Origin: UBA1370 sp964515115
GTDB lineage: Bacteria > Patescibacteriota > Microgenomatia > UBA1400 > PJMF01
NCBI GenBank assembly: GCA_964515115.1
Contig: CAZESB010000003.1
Location: 9,337-73,336 of the forward strand
Direction: 5' to 3'
Length of the DNA: 64,000 bases
Part shown: one piece after another, positions 49,920-58,526 of the stretch
Numbering within the stretch: the stretch's first letter is position 1
How the letters are laid out: the number at the start of each line of letters is the position of its first letter
Made by a program: the position numbers and the translations under genes
Notes under the pieces: generated by a model
Told to the model about the DNA's origin: nothing
Seen by the model: only the letters and a program-made list of their open reading frames with translations
Database searches by the model: none

Positions 49920-51666
49920 ATAATTTAGTGTTTTCCGCTTGAGGATTAGCTGCCGATGTTAGCTCAACATTTACCGATAGATCGTTGATAATTTGCCACT
50001 GTGAGGTGTGGGCGGTCAGAGCAAAAGTTTGAGTTTGAAACGGCAGTAAGGCAGGAATTTTCAGGTCTGCTCCTCTGTTGATTTGGACTAAAGTTTGGTC
50101 GTAATTAAACCTTGCGTCAATATCGTACCACGCTTGTCCAGTGTTGTTGGTAATGGTCAGGTTGTAAAAGCCTGGTAGTGGAAGGCCCAGCACTTTGGCT
50201 GGCTGAAAGTTCAAAGAAAAGTTGGGCTCAACTCTCGGAAACTCGTTGGCAAAAGTGACTTCCACATCTTTAGTTTCCTCGTCATCTGCCTTGTAGGCTC
50301 CAGCTGGAAAAGGAGTGGTGCTGGAAGTGCCGTTAATGGCAAAAACAATATGATTAAGGTCAAACTGGTGAAAATAATCCACACCACCTGTAGTATTTCC
50401 CCAAGTTGGATCCACTTGGATCCACAAATTTTTATTAGTATCAAAGTACTCTGGCCAGGCATGGAGAAGATCGCCATTAAAGCTAGCTGGACGCAGAGTG
50501 TCATTTTGACTATGAGCAAAGCCAGTCAGTCTTCTGGCGGGAATGTGGTTGGCTCGAGACATGGCAATGAAAAGATCAGCAAATTCTTGGCAGACTGCTT
50601 GATCCGGTTTTTCCAGGGCTTTAGCAGCTCCAAGTCGGTTTGGCGTATCAGCAAAATCGTACGCATATTGCAAGGTTTTAGTGACAAAATGGTAGATATC
50701 TTCAGGAGTGCGATGGAGGGAAGCTTCAGCCGCTACTCGGGAATTGCGAGTATCCCAATAGTCTGCTTTTTTGGTGTGTTGATCATTGGGCGGGAGAATT
50801 TTTATTTCCGGTTGTGGTTCGAGGGTGATTTTGGCGTTGGCAGTCAGATAAACCGGTGTCATGCTGTTAGCGGGTAGGTAATATTTGGCAATCCAATTGC
50901 CATCAGCGTCTCTCTTCATTTCTTGAGGTAATGGATCAAGGGAGTGATAATGCATTCTTTGGAAAGCCGTGTCAGGCGGAAGAGCGACTTGAGTGAAGGC
51001 AGCGGCGCTGCTGGGATTTTCCAGGTTGTATCTGAGAGTTAGAGAATAAATTTGCCGATCACCAAACAAAACTGAAAGCGCCTTACCTCCGAGTCCGGAA
51101 AAAGTTGTTCTGATGCCTTGTTCGCTAATGGTTCTTTGGGTAACCTCATGATTAGAACGAACGGGATTGCCGTATTTGATAGGAGTAATGAGAATGACTT
51201 CGTGCTCATTATATTGTTCTGGGTTTGAGAGCTCAGGCGCGTGGATTTCCAGAGAATTGCCGCCGATTGAAGCCAAGTCAGGATTAACATACTCAATAGA
51301 AAAATTTCTGATCTTATTTTCTCCCACCACGTCTTGGGGAAAAGTAATGGCGATAGTTGTTAGGTGTCTTGATTTAACGATATTGGCATCGATTTTGCGG
51401 CCATTTTCAGTTACTTCAATGTTGCTGAGATTAGGATAGGCTAAGGCAAGCGCGTATTGCTTGATAAAAGTGGTGGGAGTAAGGTTTCTAATAGTATATT
51501 CATGTTTAACCCTGGAATTACCAGCCTGATCCACGGTATAGGTGGTGACTAATTTGGTATAAAACTCAGCAGCACTCGGCTCCTGCGCGCTGACAAAAGC
51601 CGGTGTTTTGATAGGAGCAAAAACAGCCGTCAGCAACACAGCCAGGATAATGAGCGGTTTGCGCAT
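49777..51666 (-). CDS. Membrane-anchored extracytoplasmic transglutaminase-like protein
   Basis: 629 aa. Signal peptide (1-28), a beta-rich N-terminal region, a transglutaminase/protease-like domain with an intact triad: C359 in AVCQEFADLF, H402 in LLHAWPEYF and D419 in QVDPTWGN; a second beta domain, and one C-terminal membrane helix (QVVVGLGVGLILLTLIGGSV) with a short FRRT tail. So the enzyme faces outward, tethered to the membrane. Such domains hydrolyse or cross-link peptides. TACAAT lies 9 nt before ATG. It sits between uvrA and uvrC and ahead of the 7TM/ATP-grasp/DUF1704 genes. Confidence 0.87.
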   Translation of the reverse strand: MRKPLIILAVLLTAVFAPIKTPAFVSAQEPSAAEFYTKLVTTYTVDQAGNSRVKHEYTIRNLTPTTFIKQYALALAYPNLSNIEVTENGRKIDANIVKSRHLTTIAITFPQDVVGENKIRNFSIEYVNPDLASIGGNSLEIHAPELSNPEQYNEHEVILITPIKYGNPVRSNHEVTQRTISEQGIRTTFSGLGGKALSVLFGDRQIYSLTLRYNLENPSSAAAFTQVALPPDTAFQRMHYHSLDPLPQEMKRDADGNWIAKYYLPANSMTPVYLTANAKITLEPQPEIKILPPNDQHTKKADYWDTRNSRVAAEASLHRTPEDIYHFVTKTLQYAYDFADTPNRLGAAKALEKPDQAVCQEFADLFIAMSRANHIPARRLTGFAHSQNDTLRPASFNGDLLHAWPEYFDTNKNLWIQVDPTWGNTTGGVDYFHQFDLNHIVFAINGTSSTTPFPAGAYKADDEETKDVEVTFANEFPRVEPNFSLNFQPAKVLGLPLPGFYNLTITNNTGQAWYDIDARFNYDQTLVQINRGADLKIPALLPFQTQTFALTAHTSQWQIINDLSVNVELTSAANPQAENTKLYESQENHLTAGPAIIGYIKNTQVVVGLGVGLILLTLIGGSVLVFRRT

Positions 51667-51705
51667 ATTAGCAACATTGTACCGTTTTTACGAACTAAAT
51701 GATAA

Positions 51706-54690
51706 CTAGGCTGCTGCCATCTCCGCAAATTCTTCCCGCAGATATTGGCCGGTAATCGAGTTCGGATCATTAGCAATTTGTGCGGGCGTGCCGGTAGCAA
51801 TCACTTCACCACCACCTTCTCCACCCTCAGGCCCCAGGTCGATAATCCAGTCTGAATTTTTAATCACATCGAGGTTGTGCTCGATGGTAATAACGGTATT
51901 GCCTTGATCTACCAGCTGTTGCAGAACTTTGAGCAGTTTTTGGATATCGGCGAAATGCAGACCGGTAGTAGGTTCGTCGAGCATATAAACGACGTGGTCA
52001 TAAGTGCGGGTCGCCAACTCTCTGGCTAGCTTGACCCTTTGTGCCTCGCCGCCGCTCAAAGTAGGCGCGGGTTGGCCCAGTTCAATATATCCCAGCCCCA
52101 CATCAAGCAAGGTTTTGAGTTTGCTGCGAATAGTGCTGTTGTGCTCAAAAAATTCATAAGCATCTTCAATCGTCATTTTTAAGACCTGATAAATATTTTT
52201 ACCCCGATATTCTACCTCCAACGTTTCGGAGTTATAGCGCTTGCCCTCACAAACATCGCAGGTGACATAAACATCGGGCAGAAATTGCATTTCAATTTTG
52301 ATCTGGCCATCGCCTTGACAGGCCTCGCAGCGCCCTCCTTTGACATTAAAACTGAATCTACCCGACTGGTAACCGCGAATTTTAGCTTCCTGAGTGTTGG
52401 CAAAAGTTTTGCGGATATAATCGAAAATTTTAGTGTAAGTAGCTGGGTTGGAACGAGGGGTTCTACCAATAGGACTCTGGTCAATCAAACTGACGCGCCT
52501 AACTGCATCGGGGACAATCAGGCTGTCGATTGGGCCGGGTATAATTTCGGTGGAACGGCCAAGGTTTTTAGCTAAATGAGGATAAAGGGTTTCGTGTAGC
52601 AAAGTTGATTTGCCTGAACCAGAAATGCCGGTAATACAAACAAATTTACTGAGCGGAAACTCAACGTCGATATTTTTGAGATTGTGGTGATTGGCACCGG
52701 AAATTCTAATTTTAGCGTCTGATTGAGTTTTGCTGGGCACTTCGTCTTCAGGCACAACTCTTCTTTCTTGGTTGGGTTTTTTGAGCCTGACATCCTTTTT
52801 GCGCTTTAGGTATTGGCCAGTGATGGAGTTGTTATTACTCATGATTTCTACTGGTGTCCCCACTGCCACCACTTCTCCGCCATGATTACCCGCCTTGGGG
52901 CCAAAATCAATGATGTAATCGGCGGCCTTCATTAAATCGCGATCATGCTCAACTACCACGACAGTGTTGCCTTTTTGCTGAAGATTTTTGAGAGTTTCGA
53001 TCAGTTGATGATTGTCGCGCTGGTGCAAGCCAATAGTTGGTTCATCCAAAATATAAAGTACCCCGGTTAGGCCGGTGCCAATTTGCGAGGCCAGCCGAAT
53101 TCTTTGTGCCTCGCCGCCGGCTAAAGTACTAGCTTCTCGATCCAGGCTGAGATAGTTGAGACCAACGGCATTCAAAAACTTGAGCCGAGAAATAATTTCT
53201 TTAAGAATTGATTCGCCAATCACTTTTTCTTTGACAGTTAAAATCTCACCGGCCCAAAGCTGCTCTGCCCAAGCTAGAGTTTTTTTCAGCGCTAAACCGG
53301 TAACTTGAGCAATGTGTTTGCCTTCAATATGCACGCTCAGAGCCTCTTCTTTAAGCCTGGTACCATGACACTGGGGACAGATTTGTCGTTCCATGTATTG
53401 TTCGATGTCTTTGCGAATGTAATCAGAGTCTGTTTCTTCGTAACGACGCTCCAGATTGGTGACAAAACCTTCAAAAGTTTCGTGGATGACCGTTTGTCTG
53501 CCCTGCCGGTTCTCCCCTTCGACACGGTAAACTCTTTCAGAGCCATGGAGCAGGATTTTTTGTGTCTCGACATCCATGTTTTCGTAGGGAGTTTTGCGAA
53601 AATCATAACCCTGATTTTCCACCACCACCTGCACCAGCCGCGCCCACCAGGTATCTTGACTCAGTGTTCTGGAAAAGGGAATAATAGCGCCTTCACTGAG
53701 CGTGAGAGCGGGAGCCAGCATTTTGTTTTCGTTGATTTTGAGCAGGTTCCCGAGGCCATTGCAGGTAGGACAAGCCCCTTGAGGCGAGTTGAAAGAAAAA
53801 AGCCGCGGTTCGATCTCGGGAATAGAAATGCCGCAATCGCTGCAAGCTCGTTTCTCGCTGAACAATTTGTCGGTAAATTGTTTGGGGTTCTCAGGAAAAC
53901 TGAGCGAATTATCTTCGATAAAGGAAACAGTCACCAAACCATCGGCCAGTTTCAGCGCTTCTTCAACAGATTGAGAGAGACGCCGCCGCTGAGTTTTGTA
54001 CTCCTCCTCGTCTTTGAGTTGCTTGGCGGCAATGACCAGACGATCAATCACCACGCTGATACTGTGCTTGTTGGTTTTAATTAAAGTCAAATCCTCGGCC
54101 AGATCATAAATTGTCCCGTCTATTCTGGCACGCTGGTAGCCTGTTTGCCGGATATTATTAAAAAGCGAACCAAATTCTCCTTTGCGCTGGCGCACCACTG
54201 GAGCCAAAATCAGCGCTCTCACCGGCTGGCCAGTGGCGGCGCGATTGGCAAACTCATTAATAATTTGGTCCAAAATCTGATCAACAGATTGGGTAGCTAT
54301 TTCTTTGCCGCATTGAGGGCAGTGAGGGTGGCCAATACGGGCATAAAGCAGCCGGAGGTAATCATAGATCTCGGTGATGGTGCCGACAGTGGAGCGAGGG
54401 TTGTGGGAAGTAGTTTTCTGGTCGATGGAAATAGCCGGCGAAAGACCCTCAATATGATCTACATCAGGCTTGCGCATAATGCCTAAAAACTGCCGGGCGT
54501 AAGAACTGAGGCTTTCCACATAGCGCCGCTGGCCTTCAGCATACAAAGTATCGAAAGCCAGCGAGCTTTTACCACTGCCCGACAGCCCAGTAAAAACCAC
54601 CAACTGATTTTTCGGTATCTCTGCATTGATATTTTTGAGGTTGTGCTCCCGGGCGCCCTCGATGATAATTTTGTCTTGTAAGTTAGGCAT
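51706..54690 (-). CDS. uvrA: UvrABC system protein A
   Basis: 994 aa, full length. Damage-recognition ATPase with two ABC modules: Walker A GLSGSGKSSLAFDTLYAEG (about 34-52) and GISGSGKSTLLHETL, signature motifs LAGGEAQRIRLA and LSGGEAQRVKLA, Walker B LDEPTIGLH and LDEPTTGLH. Zinc-binding cysteine sets CPQCGK, CSDC...CPTC, CPQCHG and CEAC...CDVC are present. It begins 1 nt after the uvrB stop, so uvrB and uvrA form an operon. Confidence 0.98.
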   Translation of the reverse strand: MPNLQDKIIIEGAREHNLKNINAEIPKNQLVVFTGLSGSGKSSLAFDTLYAEGQRRYVESLSSYARQFLGIMRKPDVDHIEGLSPAISIDQKTTSHNPRSTVGTITEIYDYLRLLYARIGHPHCPQCGKEIATQSVDQILDQIINEFANRAATGQPVRALILAPVVRQRKGEFGSLFNNIRQTGYQRARIDGTIYDLAEDLTLIKTNKHSISVVIDRLVIAAKQLKDEEEYKTQRRRLSQSVEEALKLADGLVTVSFIEDNSLSFPENPKQFTDKLFSEKRACSDCGISIPEIEPRLFSFNSPQGACPTCNGLGNLLKINENKMLAPALTLSEGAIIPFSRTLSQDTWWARLVQVVVENQGYDFRKTPYENMDVETQKILLHGSERVYRVEGENRQGRQTVIHETFEGFVTNLERRYEETDSDYIRKDIEQYMERQICPQCHGTRLKEEALSVHIEGKHIAQVTGLALKKTLAWAEQLWAGEILTVKEKVIGESILKEIISRLKFLNAVGLNYLSLDREASTLAGGEAQRIRLASQIGTGLTGVLYILDEPTIGLHQRDNHQLIETLKNLQQKGNTVVVVEHDRDLMKAADYIIDFGPKAGNHGGEVVAVGTPVEIMSNNNSITGQYLKRKKDVRLKKPNQERRVVPEDEVPSKTQSDAKIRISGANHHNLKNIDVEFPLSKFVCITGISGSGKSTLLHETLYPHLAKNLGRSTEIIPGPIDSLIVPDAVRRVSLIDQSPIGRTPRSNPATYTKIFDYIRKTFANTQEAKIRGYQSGRFSFNVKGGRCEACQGDGQIKIEMQFLPDVYVTCDVCEGKRYNSETLEVEYRGKNIYQVLKMTIEDAYEFFEHNSTIRSKLKTLLDVGLGYIELGQPAPTLSGGEAQRVKLARELATRTYDHVVYMLDEPTTGLHFADIQKLLKVLQQLVDQGNTVITIEHNLDVIKNSDWIIDLGPEGGEGGGEVIATGTPAQIANDPNSITGQYLREEFAEMAAA

Positions 54691-54691
54691 C

Positions 54692-56983
54692 TTAATTTAG
54701 TTCCTTAATTTTATCCCTCAGCAACGCCGCCAGCTCAAAATCCATATCTTTGGCTGCCTGCCCCATGCGTCGGCGCAATTTCTCAGCTAATTTTTTTCTG
54801 TCATATGGCGTCAGAGCCGCGGCTTCGATTTTGTTGAGGTCAATTTGCTCGTTTTTAGTTAATTGCACGATAATCGAGTCGCCAAAGTTGGGGTCGTTGG
54901 CAGCCTCAGCTTCTTCTGCCGCTTTTTTCTCAATCATTCTTTTACGAATCGGTTTGATAATTGAAGCCGGCGTGATGTCATGCTCATGATTGTAAGCAAT
55001 TTGCGCTTCCCTTCTTCTTAAAGTTTCTTCCACGGCTTGCTTAATGCCCAGAGTCAGAAAATCGGCGTAAAGAATGGCATGACCTTCAATGTGTCTGGCA
55101 CCCCGACCCATAGTTTGAATCAGAGAAGTACGGGACCGGAGAAAACCAGCCTTGTCAGCATCGAGAATAGCTACCAGAGAAACTTCGGGCAAGTCCAAGC
55201 CTTCCCTCAGGAGGTTGATGCCGACGACGACATCGTATTCACCCCGCCGGAGATCGTCGAGAATGTCGGAACGCTCCAGGGTTTCAATGTCGGAGTGGAG
55301 GTAGGCCACCTTGGGATAATCGAGTTTGTTGAGATCGAGATGAGCCGCATCGGTTTTGCCCAGATGGTGATAGTATTTGGGTTCAATCGCCCCAATCGCC
55401 ATCTGCTCAATCGGCAACTGCTCTTGGCGCCAAATTGTTTCTAGATTCTCAGCCGAGTCAAGCCGCCGCTCTTTTTCGGCCACCATTTTTTCTTGATAAT
55501 TGGCCACGAGTTTGTCAATTTTTTCCGGACTGTTGAGGTAATCAGTCAACGCCTCTGACATTTTTTTGGTCAAGGTGGTAACCAACACTCTTTGGCCAAG
55601 TTGCTTGCGAATGAGTACTTCAACAACCAAGTCTTCTATCTGGCCGTCTATTGGTCGCAGTTCGATGTTAGGGTCTACCAGACCGGTGGGCCGGATCAGT
55701 TGTTCAACCACTTGGTGGCCTGAAAGTGATAGCTCCAATTGTTCAGGAGTAGCGGAAACATAAGTGAGTTGACGAGAGGCCTTCATAAATTCCTCAAACT
55801 TGAGCGGCCGGTTGTCCAGAGCGCTAGGCAGACGAAAACCGTACTCAATGAGAGTTTCTTTGCGGGCGCGATCACCGTTATGCATGCCTTTAATTTGCGG
55901 CAAAGTAATATGGCTTTCATCAATGATGGTGAGATAGGAGCCGCCCGCGAACTCATCCGCGTTAGCCTGAAAATAATCAAGCAGGGTGTAAGGCGGATCG
56001 CCTGGGCCGCGCTCTTCAAAATAGCGCGAGTAGTTTTCAATGCCATTAACATAACCAAATTCCTGCATCATTTCCAGATCATACTGAACTTTTTGCTCAA
56101 GACGGTAAGCCTCAACGATTTTGTTGTCCGCTTTTAATTCCTCAAGTCTGAGCCGCAAATCTTGGCGAATTTCCGCCAGCGCCTGACTCTGAGATTTGGG
56201 ATTCATGACGTAATGTTTAGCAGGATAAATCACAAACTCCTTGCCTTGTTCAGTTTTATTGGGACCAAGGCTGTCATTATCGGGAGTGACCACAATGCCG
56301 GAAATTGGATCAATCCACTTAATTGACTCAATTTGATTTTCCAAAGTATCGATCCGGAGGGCCTTGTCTTCGTAAGCTGGCCAGAGTTGCAGAATATCTC
56401 CACGCAGCCGATAAGTGCCACGCCTGAACTCATTATCGCTGCGGTCATATTGCAGGTTGGCCAGCTGCAGCAGTAGGGTTTCGCGCGAGATCACCTCGCC
56501 TTCAACCAGCCTGAGCATGTAGCGACCATACTCCACCGGATTACCCAGGTTATAAATGCAGGAAACCGAAGCGACCACAATGCTGTCTGGTCTGGTGAGC
56601 AAGTTGGTGGTGGTAGCCAGGCGAAGCTTATCAATTTCGTCGTTGATAGTGGCTTCTTTTTCAATGTAGGTATCGGTGGTGGGAATGTAAGCTTCCGGCT
56701 GGTAGTAATCATAATAGGAAACAAAGTAACTGACAGCGTTTCCTGGGAAAAAATCGCGGAATTCCTGGTAAAGTTGGGCGGCCAAAGTTTTGTTATGGGC
56801 AATAACGAGCGTGGGTTTTTGCACCTGCTCAATTACATTGGCCATGGTAAAGGTCTTGCCACTACCAGTGACACCAAGTAGGGTTTGGTGTTGCTTGCCA
56901 TTGAGAATGCCCTGAGTGAGCTTGGTAATGGCATCTGGCTGGTCGCCGGTGGGTTGGAACCGGGAGTGTAATTTGAATTGCAT
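54692..56983 (-). CDS. uvrB: UvrABC system protein B, with an internal insertion
   Basis: 763 aa from the ATG at 56983 (MQFKLHSRFQPTGDQP), longer than the usual 670. Damage-verification helicase: Walker A GVTGSGKTFTMAN, beta-hairpin YYDYYQPEAYIP, DEXX-like TIIDESHITLPQ, YVSATPEQLEL, LLREGLDLPEVSLVAILDADK, and the C-terminal UVR motif (KDMDFELAALLRDKIKEL). About 70-80 extra, mostly charged residues lie between TKKMSEALTDYLN and KVAYLHSDIETLER, a region that is contiguous in E. coli UvrB. TATAAT (56994-56999) is 10 nt before this ATG; an upstream frame extension crosses the divergent promoter and is unlikely. Confidence 0.95.
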   Translation of the reverse strand: MQFKLHSRFQPTGDQPDAITKLTQGILNGKQHQTLLGVTGSGKTFTMANVIEQVQKPTLVIAHNKTLAAQLYQEFRDFFPGNAVSYFVSYYDYYQPEAYIPTTDTYIEKEATINDEIDKLRLATTTNLLTRPDSIVVASVSCIYNLGNPVEYGRYMLRLVEGEVISRETLLLQLANLQYDRSDNEFRRGTYRLRGDILQLWPAYEDKALRIDTLENQIESIKWIDPISGIVVTPDNDSLGPNKTEQGKEFVIYPAKHYVMNPKSQSQALAEIRQDLRLRLEELKADNKIVEAYRLEQKVQYDLEMMQEFGYVNGIENYSRYFEERGPGDPPYTLLDYFQANADEFAGGSYLTIIDESHITLPQIKGMHNGDRARKETLIEYGFRLPSALDNRPLKFEEFMKASRQLTYVSATPEQLELSLSGHQVVEQLIRPTGLVDPNIELRPIDGQIEDLVVEVLIRKQLGQRVLVTTLTKKMSEALTDYLNSPEKIDKLVANYQEKMVAEKERRLDSAENLETIWRQEQLPIEQMAIGAIEPKYYHHLGKTDAAHLDLNKLDYPKVAYLHSDIETLERSDILDDLRRGEYDVVVGINLLREGLDLPEVSLVAILDADKAGFLRSRTSLIQTMGRGARHIEGHAILYADFLTLGIKQAVEETLRRREAQIAYNHEHDITPASIIKPIRKRMIEKKAAEEAEAANDPNFGDSIIVQLTKNEQIDLNKIEAAALTPYDRKKLAEKLRRRMGQAAKDMDFELAALLRDKIKELN

Positions 56984-57040
56984 GCGATCTATCATTATAC
57001 CGCAATTCTGCAAATAGATGATGGGTATGGGCGGGACGTG

Positions 57041-57046
57041 TATAAT
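57041..57046 (+). promoter_or_regulatory. -10 box six bases before a start codon
   Basis: Consensus TATAAT, then CGGGGC, then the ATG of the CofE-like gene at 57053, predicting a leaderless transcript. The oppositely directed uvrB -10 box lies at 56994-56999. Confidence 0.55.
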
Positions 57047-57052
57047 CGGGGC

Positions 57053-57799
57053 ATGAAAGTGACTCCCCTTCAATCTCCTCTTGTTCATGCCAATGATGAC
57101 TTGTACGCTTTGTTGAAACAAGTGCTGCCGCGCTTACAAGAAAAAACCGTGGTAGTGGTGACCTCAAAAGTGGTGGCTTTGAGTGAGGGAGCGGTGGCGA
57201 CCAGGCCGGAAGGAACGAAAGATGAGAAGCACGCGCTGGTGAGACGTGAGGCGGATTATTATTTAGAGCCAACGGCGTCAAAGTATCAAATGATGCTGAC
57301 GATCAAGCACTCGCTTTTGGCGGTCAATGCCGGGTTGGATGAATCAAATGCCGATGGCCAGTATGTCTTGTTGCCGAAAGATCCGTATCGGTCGGCGGCC
57401 AAGATCTGGCAGTTTCTCCGCCGCGAGTATGGGCTGAAGGAAGTGGGGGTTTTGATTACAGACAGTAAAACTTTTCCGCTGAAATGGGGAACTATGGGCA
57501 CGGCTTTGGCTTATTGTGGTTTTGCACCACTGAATAATTTTATTGGCAAACCTGATCTTTTTGGGAAGTTGATGAACGTGACGCAGGTGAATGTGGCTGA
57601 GGGATTGGCGGCTGCGGCGGTGGTGGAGATGGGGGAAGCCGACGAAGCGCAGCCGTTTTGCTTAATTGAAGCCGCCAGCGCGGTCCGGTTCACCCAGCAG
57701 CCGCCCTCCCCAACCGAACTCAAAGAACTACAAATTGCTATCGAAGATGATGTCTATGGTCCCCTGCTTACTGCCGTGGATTGGCAACAGAATCAATAG
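57053..57799 (+). CDS. CofE/FbiB-like gamma-glutamyl ligase domain protein
   Basis: 248 aa. TVVVVTSKVVALSEGAV, a shared LDESNADGQYVLLPKDPYRSA segment and VLITDSKTFPLKWGTMGTALAYCGF match the F420-0:gamma-glutamyl ligase family (PF01996), which adds glutamate to a cofactor. F420 synthesis is not expected in such a reduced genome, and family members in CPR are often annotated as putative folate gamma-glutamate ligases; the true acceptor is unknown. Upstream in-frame ATG 56978 would overlap uvrB, so ATG 57053 just after TATAAT is preferred. The adenosyltransferase gene follows after 6 nt. Confidence 0.8.
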   Translation: MKVTPLQSPLVHANDDLYALLKQVLPRLQEKTVVVVTSKVVALSEGAVATRPEGTKDEKHALVRREADYYLEPTASKYQMMLTIKHSLLAVNAGLDESNADGQYVLLPKDPYRSAAKIWQFLRREYGLKEVGVLITDSKTFPLKWGTMGTALAYCGFAPLNNFIGKPDLFGKLMNVTQVNVAEGLAAAAVVEMGEADEAQPFCLIEAASAVRFTQQPPSPTELKELQIAIEDDVYGPLLTAVDWQQNQ

Positions 57800-57805
57800 T
57801 TTATA

Positions 57806-58375
57806 ATGAGTTTTAAGGATATGTCTAAAAAAATTCTCAATGTTTCCACCAAAACCGGTGACCAAGGTAAAACCAGTTTGGCCAGCGGCGAGCGGCTTTC
57901 CAAGAGTGATCCGATTTTTGCGGTGATTGGCACCATTGATGAACTTAATTCTTGGCTCGGACTGGTGGCGGCCAAGTTTGAGAGTGAATTTAAAACTCAC
58001 CGGAAATTTCTTTATGAAGTTCAAGACACTTTATTTTATGTCGGCGCCGAAATCGCTGGCTCAAAAAAATTCCTGACCGAAAAGCAGCTGAGCAAGATCG
58101 AAAAAAGATCAGCCACGCTGCAAACTCTGATGGCCGGTGATTGGCATAGCAAATTCCTGTTGCCGGGCGGCACAGAGCTGGGTGCTTATTTGGACATCAC
58201 CAGGACTGTTGCTCGTCGTGTTGAGCGATTGATGGTAGCTCAAAATGAACGCCAACCCATCCGGTCGATTCTGCTGAAATATCTTAACCGCCTCTCGGAT
58301 TACCTTTATGTGCTCCGCTGCTATGTTAATCACGCTGTTGAGTACCGTGAGCAAGAATTTGACTCCCAAAAATAA
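57806..58375 (+). CDS. PduO-type ATP:cob(I)alamin adenosyltransferase
   Basis: 189 aa from ATG 57806, or 184 from ATG 57821 (MSKKILNVSTKTGDQG). The N-terminal STKTGDQGKTSLASGERLSKSD (phosphate-binding), GTIDELNSWLGLV, LPGGTELGAYLDITRTVARRVER and LLKYLNRLSDYLYVLRCYVNH blocks are diagnostic of the trimeric PduO/MMAB family that makes adenosylcobalamin. This implies a B12-dependent enzyme or salvage elsewhere. Second gene of a pair with the CofE-like protein. Converges on lexA, with an AT-rich 150-nt spacer. Confidence 0.93.
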   Translation: MSFKDMSKKILNVSTKTGDQGKTSLASGERLSKSDPIFAVIGTIDELNSWLGLVAAKFESEFKTHRKFLYEVQDTLFYVGAEIAGSKKFLTEKQLSKIEKRSATLQTLMAGDWHSKFLLPGGTELGAYLDITRTVARRVERLMVAQNERQPIRSILLKYLNRLSDYLYVLRCYVNHAVEYREQEFDSQK

Positions 58376-58470
58376 AATTCAAAATTGATCAAAATATATA
58401 AAAAATTATCAAACTATACAAATTTTTATACAAAATCTGCCCGATACATCAACGAAAATTTTTTTCTAGC

Positions 58471-58505
58471 CAAATTAGCAATCGTTCGGTTAGACTGCTA
58501 ATTTG
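58471..58505. promoter_or_regulatory. Orphan CIRCE-like palindrome between convergent genes
   Basis: CAAATTAGCA (58471-58480) and TGCTAATTTG (58496-58505) are a perfect 10-bp inverted repeat with 15 nt between, the same core spacing as at lon and clpB. It lies between the 3' ends of the adenosyltransferase gene and lexA, where no promoter is expected, and has no T-run to act as a terminator. Confidence 0.5.
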
Positions 58506-58526
58506 CCCCAGCTTTACTCTAGCAAT

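Noticed and set aside
53305..54084. 259-codon plus-strand frame opposite uvrA
   Set aside because: Antisense shadow of uvrA, with no start signals.
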